Positions 56,981 to 64,000 of a DNA stretch of 64,000 bases are shown piece after piece. Numbering within the stretch: position 1 is the stretch's first letter; each line of letters opens with the position of its first letter. The stretch is from the NCBI RefSeq assembly GCF_000173775.1, contig NZ_ACCD01000004.1, positions 1 through 64,000 of the forward strand. Direction: 5' to 3'. The notes below the pieces were generated by a model. That model saw only the letters and a program-made list of their open reading frames with translations. It was not told where the DNA came from and did no database searches. The translations under genes and the position numbers were made by a program. Source of the stretch: Yersinia rohdei ATCC 43380 (lineage in GTDB: Bacteria > Pseudomonadota > Gammaproteobacteria > Enterobacterales > Enterobacteriaceae).

Positions 56981-58435
56981 ATGTACATTGGCATCGATCT
57001 GGGCACTTCCGGTGTAAAAGTCATTCTATTGGCAGAAAACGGGCAAGTGCTCGCCAGCCAAAGTGCAGCGTTATCTGTCTCGCGTCCCCATCCTTTATGG
57101 TCAGAACAAAATCCTGCAGATTGGTGGCAGGCCACGGATCAGGCCATGCAGGCCTTAGCCGCAGAACATGATTTACAGCAGGTAAAAGCCTTAGGACTGA
57201 CCGGGCAAATGCACGGTGCGACCTTACTGGATAAGCAGCATCAGGTACTGCGCCCTGCTATTTTATGGAATGATGGCCGCAGTTTTTCCCAGTGCCAGAC
57301 ACTGGAAAAGGCGGTGCCAGCATCGCGTCAGATTACCGGCAACCTGATGATGCCGGGCTTTACCGCGCCAAAGCTAAAGTGGTTGGCAGAACATGAGCCA
57401 GATATTTTCAACCGCATTGATAAGGTGCTGTTACCCAAAGATTATCTTCGTTTTCTTATCAGTGGCGACTTTGCCAGTGATATGTCTGATGCTGCCGGAA
57501 CCCTGTGGCTTGATGTTGGCCAGCGCGACTGGAGTGATGAGCTGTTGGCGGCCTGCGGTCTTAATCGCCAGCATATGCCCGCCTTGTTCGAAGGCAGCCA
57601 AATTACCGGCCACGTCAGGGCTGATATTGCCAACCGCTGGGGGATAAAACCTGTGCCGGTAGTGGCTGGCGGGGGCGATAATGCTGCCGGAGCCATAGGT
57701 GTCGGCTTGTATCAAACCGGGCAAGCGATGCTGTCGCTGGGCACATCTGGCGTGTATTTTGCCGTCAGTGAGGGTTTCCTTAGTAATCCTGCCAGCGCGG
57801 TTCACAGCTTTTGTCATGCATTGCCAAATACCTGGCACTTGATGTCTGTGATGCTGAGTGCCGCATCCTGTCTGGATTGGGCTTGCCAGCTTACCGGCGC
57901 GCCAAGTGTTCCTGCGCTAATTGATGAAGTAGAGAATACCCCGCCCGCCGAGACTCCGGTCTGGTTCCTGCCTTATCTTTCCGGCGAGCGGACACCGCAC
58001 AATAACCCGAATGCCAAAGGCGCTTTCTGGGGATTTACTCACCAACATGGTCGGGCAGATTTAGCCCGCGCAGTGCTGGAAGGGGTAGGATTTGCTTTGG
58101 CCGATGGTATGGATGCCCTGCATGCCAGTGGATTGCAGCCCACATCAGTCACCTTAATTGGTGGCGGGGCCCGCAGCCCTTATTGGCGGCAAATGCTGGC
58201 GGATATCAGCGGCCAAACTTTGGAATATCGCACCGGAGGGGATGTCGGCCCAGCACTGGGTGCTGCCCGATTGGCACAAATTGCCCTGAATCCGGCGGTT
58301 CCCTTAGCAGACTTATTACCGCCACTGCCACTGGAACAAACTCATTTTCCTGATGCCCAGCGCCATAGCGATTACGCGGCGCGGCGGATCAACTTTAAAA
58401 AGCTCTACCAGCAATTACTGCCTTTATGTGAGTAA
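56981..58435 (+). CDS. xylB: xylulokinase
   Basis: XylB phosphorylates D-xylulose to xylulose 5-phosphate, which enters the pentose phosphate pathway. The 484-residue FGGY-family kinase has MYIGIDLGTSGVK (phosphate 1), GLTGQMHGATLLD (sugar site), AILWNDGR, VVAGGGDNAAGAIG with the catalytic Asp, LSLGTSGVYFAVS and TLIGGGARSPYWRQM (adenosine site). AAGGA lies 5 bases before the ATG. Confidence 0.97.
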   Translation: MYIGIDLGTSGVKVILLAENGQVLASQSAALSVSRPHPLWSEQNPADWWQATDQAMQALAAEHDLQQVKALGLTGQMHGATLLDKQHQVLRPAILWNDGRSFSQCQTLEKAVPASRQITGNLMMPGFTAPKLKWLAEHEPDIFNRIDKVLLPKDYLRFLISGDFASDMSDAAGTLWLDVGQRDWSDELLAACGLNRQHMPALFEGSQITGHVRADIANRWGIKPVPVVAGGGDNAAGAIGVGLYQTGQAMLSLGTSGVYFAVSEGFLSNPASAVHSFCHALPNTWHLMSVMLSAASCLDWACQLTGAPSVPALIDEVENTPPAETPVWFLPYLSGERTPHNNPNAKGAFWGFTHQHGRADLARAVLEGVGFALADGMDALHASGLQPTSVTLIGGGARSPYWRQMLADISGQTLEYRTGGDVGPALGAARLAQIALNPAVPLADLLPPLPLEQTHFPDAQRHSDYAARRINFKKLYQQLLPLCE

Positions 58436-58469
58436 TCGTATTTATATAAAAAATAAATCTCAGACTACA

Positions 58470-58583
58470 GACAAAGTGAATTAGAGGAAAAATGTGCCGA
58501 ATGGGTCGTAACGGCGTAAGCCGTCGCAGCACCCATCGGTGCAGTCGCCCCGACTGACTCGAAGCTTGTCATGTCGATTTGTC
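58470..58583. repeat. short interspersed element, copy B
   Basis: About 114 bases with GACAAAG at one end and ATTTGTC at the other, and internal inverted segments around GGCGTAAGCCGTCGC and ACCCATCGGTGCAGTCG. It shares its ends and several internal blocks with the element at 18584-18677. It lies after xylB. Confidence 0.65.
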
Positions 58584-58693
58584 ATCAAACTCAATCTGGT
58601 CTCTTTTACTCCCAATGATGGCCTGATTTGGCATTCCAATAACAGCAAAACCCGGTGATGATGGCCCTCTACCCATACGGCGGAGGGCCGGAA

Positions 58694-59722
58694 ATGACTA
58701 ACAGCGCATTACTTATCATTGATGTCCAACAATCTTTCGAGCATAAATCTTTTTGGCAACAACAGGATTTACCTGCATTCACCCTTGCATTAAATCAGCT
58801 TATTGCCGGGTGCAAACAGCGGGGCGTGGCGCTGGTAGATGTGTTTCATGTTGCTGCCGAAGGCCCGTTTTCTCTGGCTTCTGGCTATGTTAAGCCTATG
58901 TCATTGGTGTCCCACCAGGCGGATGTCAGGGTACAAAAACGCGTGCATAACGCGCTGACTGATTCAGGTCTGGATCAATGGCTCAAAGAGCGGCAGATAA
59001 ATCACCTGATTATTGCGGGGATGCGCACTGAACAGTGCTGCGAAACCACTGCACGGGTAGCATCAGATTTAGGCTATCAGGTGACTTTTGTGACAGAAGC
59101 GACCCTAACCTTCCCGATGACCCAACCGAATGGCGTGCCTTTGAGCTGTGCGGAACTGAAACTGCGCACTGAAACCGTGCTCGTCGACCGGTTTGCCACC
59201 ATTAGCACAGTGGCACAAACTCTGGATGCCCTGGATTCATTACCCGCCGTCGTGGCCGCTGAAAATACCGCCCGCTGGCAGCCGCAACCCTATTTGCCAA
59301 GAGCCATCACCCCTGCTGGCATCAAAAACCTTAGCCACTGGCAATTGAAGCGCTATGTAATTCGCTACTCACAAGCACAGGGAGCCACACCGGATTATAC
59401 CTCTGCTTATCAGTTAGTTAGCCAGTGGTTACCCCGTGATGCAGAAACAGCGGAACGTCCCGGTGTCGGTTTTGTGATTGAGCATCAGGGAAAAACGCTG
59501 AATTATCTGATTGTGGGGTGGTGGGATAACGAAAATGAATTGCGCGTAAACGTCTGGGTGCAGGAGCAGGATATTTGGCGTGCGGCACAGGGTGAATCTT
59601 TCTGTGTGTGGGATTTGCAGGTAATGGCCTTTGAGCGCGATGCTTTTGTTGATACTTTGCTACAGCATACTCCGGATATTCCGGCTTATATGAACCGTTT
59701 TCTGACGGTAACTGTGGATTAA
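58694..59722 (+). CDS. isochorismatase-like cysteine hydrolase with extra C-terminal domain
   Basis: The 342-residue protein has two parts. Residues 1-185 are a cysteine hydrolase of the isochorismatase fold: Asp10 in LIIDVQQSF, Lys82 in VQKRVHNAL and Cys115 in GMRTEQCCETTAR fit the Asp-Lys-Cys triad. Residues 200-342 (ITPAGIKNLSHWQLKRYVIRY onward) form a domain I do not recognise, with a Trp-rich core (LIVGWWDNENELRVNVWVQ). ATG 58694 has GGAG 9 bases upstream; an earlier in-frame ATG is less likely. The stop lies 2 bases before the GlxA-type regulator, so the two are cotranscribed. Substrate unknown. Confidence 0.82.
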   Translation: MTNSALLIIDVQQSFEHKSFWQQQDLPAFTLALNQLIAGCKQRGVALVDVFHVAAEGPFSLASGYVKPMSLVSHQADVRVQKRVHNALTDSGLDQWLKERQINHLIIAGMRTEQCCETTARVASDLGYQVTFVTEATLTFPMTQPNGVPLSCAELKLRTETVLVDRFATISTVAQTLDALDSLPAVVAAENTARWQPQPYLPRAITPAGIKNLSHWQLKRYVIRYSQAQGATPDYTSAYQLVSQWLPRDAETAERPGVGFVIEHQGKTLNYLIVGWWDNENELRVNVWVQEQDIWRAAQGESFCVWDLQVMAFERDAFVDTLLQHTPDIPAYMNRFLTVTVD

Positions 59723-59724
59723 TT

Positions 59725-60651
59725 ATGCAACGCAATGTCTATTTTCTCTTGCTGCCCGGCGTACTGTCGCTGGATTTAACTGGCCCGGCCGAAACGTTAC
59801 GACTGGCAGGGGCATTTAAACTTATCTATATCAGCCCGTTAGCGGAAGTGATGTCCTCCACCGAAATGCTGTTGGGCCAGTTACAGCCGCTGCCAGACAG
59901 CTTGCCGGAAGGCAGTTTATTGGTGGTGCCGGGGGTGAGCGATTCGCAGCACTACTTTGCGACTGAGCCGGCAGCCACTGCCCGCCGGTGGTTGCAGCAG
60001 CAGAAAATGGCCATTACGCAGGAAAAAATAATCTTGGTGTGTGTCTGCTCCGGTGCTTTGTTGGCCGCACAAGCCGGGCTACTGGATGGTTATCAGTGCA
60101 CCACCCACCACCATGTGCTGGAGCGGTTACGCCAACAAGCGCCGCGAGCACACACCAAAGAAAATCGCATTTTTGTTGAAGATCGCGGGGTTTACACCAG
60201 TGCGGGGATAACGGCGGGAATTGATTTGTCTTTACATCTGATTAGTCGCTATTGCAGCCCGCAAACCGCGCTGGAAGTCGCACGGGAGATGGTGGTTTAT
60301 TTTCGCCGCTCTGGCGATGACCCGCAACTTTCGCCCTGGTTACGTTACCGCAATCACCTCCATCCGGCGGTTCACCGGGCACAAGATGTGATGTCCGCCG
60401 CACCACAGGAGGAATGGTCACTGCACCAAGTCGCGCAAAAATCCCATGTCAGTAGCCGCCATTTAACCCGATTATTCCGCGAGCATGTGGGGATTAGTGT
60501 CCGTGAGTTTCATGAACAATTACGGGTAGCAGTGGCGATGGTGCGTTTGCAAGAAGGGTTTAATCTGGAGCAAGCCGCACTGGCCGCCGGATTTTCTTCC
60601 GCTCGCCAGTTGCGTCGTGCCCAGCAACGTGGGTTGGCTGTAATTAACTGA
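59725..60651 (+). CDS. GlxA-family regulator (DJ-1/PfpI + AraC domain)
   Basis: The 308-residue protein joins a DJ-1/PfpI-like amidotransferase-fold domain (1-190, with [18 protein letters not shown] and the elbow [17 protein letters not shown]) to a C-terminal AraC helix-turn-helix domain (about 215-305, [26 protein letters not shown] and [16 protein letters not shown]). Such GlxA-type proteins regulate nitrogenous-compound pathways, with the N-terminal domain probably binding a ligand. Coupling to the hydrolase upstream suggests it controls that gene. Its end overlaps wecH tail to tail by 8 bases. Confidence 0.85.
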   Translation: MQRNVYFLLLPGVLSLDLTGPAETLRLAGAFKLIYISPLAEVMSSTEMLLGQLQPLPDSLPEGSLLVVPGVSDSQHYFATEPAATARRWLQQQKMAITQEKIILVCVCSGALLAAQAGLLDGYQCTTHHHVLERLRQQAPRAHTKENRIFVEDRGVYTSAGITAGIDLSLHLISRYCSPQTALEVAREMVVYFRRSGDDPQLSPWLRYRNHLHPAVHRAQDVMSAAPQEEWSLHQVAQKSHVSSRHLTRLFREHVGISVREFHEQLRVAVAMVRLQEGFNLEQAALAAGFSSARQLRRAQQRGLAVIN

Positions 60652-61636
60652 CCAAACGCCGCCGGTCAATGCGCTGTAACCCCATAGATAATAATGTGCT
60701 CAGCGCCAAGGCGAGCGCAAAGACATAGAAAATATCTAATATCGGATAATCAGTAAAATCATAACCATGGGTGCGGATAAAATGGATAATCAGCGCGTGG
60801 AAACCATAAATTGCCAGTGAATGCCCCGCCAGCCAACTCAACCAGGCGACAGGTTTATTAAGGCAGTTTTTAAACCACACCAATAATGAAGTGGCAGCAA
60901 TAAATACCAGTGGGCCGCAATACATATAAAAAGTGTCCGCAAAACTGCCATTAATTCGCGTCTGTTTTTCCGTCGAAATGGCAATAAAGATGATACTGGC
61001 AATAAATAACAATCCCGCGCCCCAACTGATGGCCCGCCCTTGCGTATTCAGCATGCCTATTGCCCGCCCCAGCAGCGCATACAGCAAATAATAAAAAGTA
61101 TCGCCATAGATATAGAGGTTTATCGGCAGTAACTGGAAGCCATCAATGGAGTATTTACTGGTTTGTGGGTTGGCAAACACCGCCAATAACAGGATGACAA
61201 TCGCCAAATAGCGGCCTGATGCCGGTTTAACATTAATCAGCGGCGACACCAAATAAACCACGATAATGGCGTAGAAAAACCACAAATGATAAAACACCGG
61301 CTTTTGCAGGATATTCATCAATGACGCCCAGCCATTGATATGAGTCAGTGTCGCAATATAAATCAGTGCAATGGCGCTGTAGAAAACCAGACAGAGCCCG
61401 ATTCGGGTAAAGTGCTTTGATTGCGCGCTTTTTTCACCAAAAAACAGATAGCCGGAGATCATAAAGAACAGTGGCACACAGGCGCGAGAAGCTGAATTCA
61501 GCAGATTAGCAATATCCCAGTTAACCTCACCAACCTGCGCACCGCTGGTAACATAATAAGTCGTGGCGTGGATCATGACCACCATAATGCAGGCCACGGC
61601 CCGCAGATTATCAATCCAGCCAATCTTATTGGTCAT
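60644..61636 (-). CDS. wecH: O-acetyltransferase WecH (acyltransferase 3)
   Basis: WecH (YiaH) is an integral acyltransferase that adds O-acetyl groups to enterobacterial common antigen. The 330-residue protein has ten or so spans and the acyltransferase 3 motifs [22 protein letters not shown] (essential Arg and His), [36 protein letters not shown] and [15 protein letters not shown] precedes the ATG. In E. coli it also lies near xylAB. Confidence 0.94.
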   Translation of the reverse strand: MTNKIGWIDNLRAVACIMVVMIHATTYYVTSGAQVGEVNWDIANLLNSASRACVPLFFMISGYLFFGEKSAQSKHFTRIGLCLVFYSAIALIYIATLTHINGWASLMNILQKPVFYHLWFFYAIIVVYLVSPLINVKPASGRYLAIVILLLAVFANPQTSKYSIDGFQLLPINLYIYGDTFYYLLYALLGRAIGMLNTQGRAISWGAGLLFIASIIFIAISTEKQTRINGSFADTFYMYCGPLVFIAATSLLVWFKNCLNKPVAWLSWLAGHSLAIYGFHALIIHFIRTHGYDFTDYPILDIFYVFALALALSTLLSMGLQRIDRRRLVS

Positions 61637-61766
61637 GCATATTTCCTCACTACCTTACCCACCCGCGCCAACATATTAATCCCGCAAATTATCAGGTTAC
61701 AAACAATCAGGTTGCAAACAATAGCGTAAATTTGAATACATACCCATAGTAATTCCCCAAAGTCAT

Positions 61767-61865
61767 TGGCATTACAGCTAGGTAGCAAGTGATAAGCTGA
61801 TACCCGTCAGTGATGAGAGGGCAAGCGCGCAGCTAGCTCCGCTGTCACCACCCAGGAGGAAGGGT
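61767..61865 (+). repeat. degenerate or partial ERIC-like element
   Basis: The left part GTCATTGGCATTACAGCTAGGTAGCAAGTGA parallels the left arm of the element at 56841, but the central stem is lost and the right part is only loosely similar. It lies in the 341-base wecH-mdfA gap, which otherwise shows no gene. Confidence 0.5.
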
Positions 61866-61977
61866 AATTGTTGCTATAAGGTTATATTGGCGGCAGAATA
61901 GCCATCCCAATATGCTCTGGCTGCACATCCCGTCTGAGCAACCCGTTTTTTTATGTTTACTATTAATAGCTTAACCT

Positions 61978-63207
61978 ATGCAAACTTCATTTTCACCCGC
62001 GACGCGTTTAGGTCGACGGGCGCTTTTATTTCCTTTGTGTTTAGTATTGTTCGAATTTACCGCGTATATCGCCAACGATATGATTCAGCCAGGTATGCTG
62101 GCGGTAGTGGCCGATTTTAATGCCAGTGTTGAATGGGTTCCGACCTCCATGACCGCGTATCTGGCCGGGGGTATGTTCCTGCAATGGCTGCTGGGCCCTT
62201 TATCGGATCGCCGTGGGCGACGCCCGGTCATGCTGGTTGGTGTCGCCTTCTTTGTGGTGACCTGCCTTGCCATTTTGCTGGTCAATAGCATTGAGCAGTT
62301 TATCGCCATGCGCTTCTTGCAAGGGATTGGCTTGTGCTTTATTGGCGCGGTTGGCTACGCCACCATCCAGGAATCATTTGACGAAGCGGTGTGCATTAAA
62401 ATTACCGCGTTGATGGCAAACGTGGCATTAATCGCCCCGCTGCTTGGCCCCTTGGGCGGCGCGGCGCTGATTCATGTTGCGCCGTGGCAGACAATGTTTG
62501 TGTTATTTGCCGTGTTGGGTGCAATTTCATTTGCTGGTTTGTGGCGCGCCATGCCGGAAACCGCCTCACGGAAAGGAGAAAAACTGTCTGTGGGGGCCAT
62601 GTGGCACGACTATAAGTTGGTGCTCGCTAACCGCCGCTTCCTGTGTGGTTCCCTGGCCCTGGGTTTTGCCAGCCTCCCCCTGTTGGCGTGGATTGCTCAA
62701 TCCCCGGTCATCTTGATCAGTGGCGAACAGCTCTCGACAGTTGAATATGGCATCTTGCAGGTGCCCATCTTTGGGGCGCTGATTATTGGTAACCTGACTC
62801 TGGCAAGATTGAGCGGTAAAACCAGTATTCCCAAGCTTATCCGCTATGGTGCCGGCCCGATGCTTATTGGCCTGATGATTGCCGCCGCCTCAACACTTTA
62901 TTCATCCCATGCTTATTTGTGGATGACGGCAGGGCTGAGTCTTTATGCTTTTGGTATTGGCCTGGCAAATGCGGGTTTGGTGCGACTCACTCTGTTCTCC
63001 AGTGATATCAGTAAAGGGACAGTATCCGCCGCCATGGGGATGATAAGTATGATGGTCTTCACCTTGGGGATTGAGTTCGCCAAAGTCGCTTACCTGTGGG
63101 GCAATAGCGGCGTATTCAACTTGTTCAATTTGATCAGTGGCTTATTGTGGTTGAGCTTGGTAGCAATATTTATTCGCAAACAGCCGGAAACACTAGCAGC
63201 AGAGTAA
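61978..63207 (+). CDS. mdfA: multidrug efflux MFS transporter MdfA
   Basis: MdfA expels chemically diverse drugs in exchange for protons in the inner membrane. The 409-residue product has 12 spans. The membrane-embedded acidic pair in the first span, Glu26 and Asp34 ([17 protein letters not shown]), needed for drug and proton handling in E. coli MdfA, is present, as are the motif A-type loop [13 protein letters not shown] and motif C region APLLGPLGG. The ribosome site is weak. Confidence 0.94.
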   Translation: MQTSFSPATRLGRRALLFPLCLVLFEFTAYIANDMIQPGMLAVVADFNASVEWVPTSMTAYLAGGMFLQWLLGPLSDRRGRRPVMLVGVAFFVVTCLAILLVNSIEQFIAMRFLQGIGLCFIGAVGYATIQESFDEAVCIKITALMANVALIAPLLGPLGGAALIHVAPWQTMFVLFAVLGAISFAGLWRAMPETASRKGEKLSVGAMWHDYKLVLANRRFLCGSLALGFASLPLLAWIAQSPVILISGEQLSTVEYGILQVPIFGALIIGNLTLARLSGKTSIPKLIRYGAGPMLIGLMIAAASTLYSSHAYLWMTAGLSLYAFGIGLANAGLVRLTLFSSDISKGTVSAAMGMISMMVFTLGIEFAKVAYLWGNSGVFNLFNLISGLLWLSLVAIFIRKQPETLAAE

Positions 63208-63246
63208 TGCAAAGATGGTCTGGTCAAGTTGGTTTGGCCAGCATAA

Positions 63247-63402
63247 TACAATGGCCTCCCTGTTGTAGATATTGAGGAACAGCCAAAACGCCAGTTAGGG
63301 TTTCTGGCGGGTAAGGTTTCTTGCCCAGATAATTTCGATGATGAAGACAAGGCTGTCATTAATCTGTTTGGAGCTAAGGATGAAAATGATTTATTTACTT
63401 GA
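63247..63402 (+). pseudogene. Phd/VapB-type antitoxin remnant
   Basis: Only the C-terminal part of an antitoxin remains: NGLPVVDIEEQPKR, then QLGFLAGKVSCPDNFDDED, matching the conserved end of Phd/YefM-family antitoxins paired with PIN toxins. An in-frame TAA lies just upstream and no start exists, so the DNA-binding half has been lost. It overlaps the toxin start by the usual few codons. Confidence 0.7.
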
Positions 63403-63688
63403 TACTCATCTGGCTTGCTGCCCAACCTGAAAAACGCAACAAGGAAGTATTGAAAAGATAGAAATTGATCCTGAAATGTTACGCAACATGTTGTTTAACA
63501 ATGGTTTTACAGAATCAATCTTGAAAGGGGAGCAGGTGCTCAATACCCTGAAACTCCCCGATATGCATCAAAACCCTTGTGGTCGAGTTTTAGTTTCGCA
63601 AGCCAGAGTAGAAAATTACCCCCTCATTACTGCCGCTAGCAAAATCATTGATAGTGCTAGCGGCTATGTAACGATGATTAATAATTAA
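63380..63688 (+). pseudogene. PIN-domain (VapC-type) toxin remnant
   Basis: The start (IYLLDTHLA, with the first PIN aspartate) shifts frame within about 12 codons. The C-terminal third continues in another frame as EIDPEMLRNMLFNNGF, LKLPDMHQNPCGRVLVSQARVENYPLITA, which is the PIN ending. The middle, including the other metal-binding acids, is missing. A 10-base inverted repeat GCCGCTAGCA/TGCTAGCGGC (63632-63664) lies near the end. An inactive PIN ribonuclease gene is the best reading. Confidence 0.7.
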
Positions 63689-63722
63689 ACAAATTATTCT
63701 CGGTGCGGCTCGATTTTAGATC

Positions 63723-64000
63723 TCAAGCTATTGAAGAAAATAATCCCCGGTCGCGCAGTAGATGGTCATTACCCCGACGCCGGGTAAATCCACTGCGGTC
63801 AAAGAATTCCAGGATTTGAATTGCCAGTTTGCGGCCAATGCCAAGCCGGTCACGAAAATCAGCAGCACTGGCGCTACCTTGGCTGGCATCCAGCTCACGA
63901 ATTAAATCCGCAAACTGCGTAATGCGCTGACTCAGATAATAGCGGTCTGGGACAATGGCGGTAATGTGGCCCAGTTGCGCCGCTTTTCGTAACAAGTTGC
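63723..64000 (-). CDS. selB: selenocysteine elongation factor SelB, C-terminus
   Basis: SelB is the GTPase that brings Sec-tRNA to UGA codons with a SECIS hairpin. Only the last 92 codons or so lie in the window; the rest is beyond the right edge. Seen: the winged-helix C-terminal domain with VPDRYYLSQRITQFADLIRELD, ADFRDRLGIGRKLAIQILEFFDRSGFTRRRGNDHLLRD, near-identical to the E. coli SECIS-binding end. The partner selC is at 49774-49868. Confidence 0.95.
   Translation of the reverse strand, partial: NLLRKAAQLGHITAIVPDRYYLSQRITQFADLIRELDASQGSASAADFRDRLGIGRKLAIQILEFFDRSGFTRRRGNDHLLRDRGLFSSIA

Noticed and set aside
1-64000. CRISPR arrays, prophage or intact transposase genes
   Set aside because: No regularly spaced direct repeats of suitable length and no integrase, transposase or phage structural genes were found.

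Overview
The window is a chromosomal segment from an enterobacterium, almost certainly a Yersinia outside the pestis/pseudotuberculosis core (Y. enterocolitica-like). Three things point there: an HmsP-type c-di-GMP phosphodiesterase beside a periplasmic family 2 pectate lyase (PelY) and a KdgM porin, Yersinia-style ERIC repeats, and a gene order that follows the E. coli 78-81 min region with characteristic insertions. No prophage, intact insertion sequence or CRISPR array was seen.

Layout. (1) 1-6 kb: rsmJ (C-terminus cut by the window edge), prlC, an ASCH-domain gene, rlmJ and gor. (2) 6-22 kb: yhjD, cdh, yhjG, pdeH, a small tautomerase, kdgK, yhjJ, dctA, pelY, kdgM and hmsP. The pectin genes (kdgM porin, pelY lyase, kdgK kinase) form a small regulon with visible KdgR-box candidates; two c-di-GMP phosphodiesterases (pdeH, hmsP) lie on either side of it. 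(3) 22-28 kb: the dppABCDF dipeptide ABC transporter, with a C/A-rich leader typical of a GcvB small-RNA target. (4) 28.8-33.4 kb: an AT-rich accessory locus between dppA and a tRNA-Pro gene, holding two unusually short two-partner-secretion exoproteins on either side of one outer-membrane TpsB transporter. (5) 33.7-42 kb: tRNA-Pro(UGG), uhpC-uhpB-uhpA (no uhpT next to it), eptB, ohr with its regulator ohrR, and an alpha/beta hydrolase. (6) 42-47 kb: a histidine-use operon hutU-hutH plus an amino-acid permease. (7) 47-50 kb: a 1.6 kb gap without a recognisable gene but with small ORFs, a terminator and an FNR-like site; then yebE and the selenocysteine tRNA gene selC. (8) 50-58 kb: the complete xylose system, xylR, xylH, xylG, xylF and the divergent xylA, xylB. 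(9) 58-64 kb: an isochorismatase-like hydrolase with an extra C-terminal domain coupled to a GlxA-type regulator, wecH, mdfA, a decayed Phd/PIN toxin-antitoxin pair, and the C-terminus of selB.

Repeats are spread through the intergenic regions: three ERIC-like elements, two copies of a second short element bounded by GACAAAG/CTTTGTC-like ends, a 17-bp x 4 tandem repeat that begins in the rlmJ stop region and an 8-bp x 4 tandem repeat just after hmsP. Several long perfect intercistronic hairpins (xylH-xylR, hutH-proY, dppA-dppB, tpsA-tpsB) probably set unequal expression inside operons.
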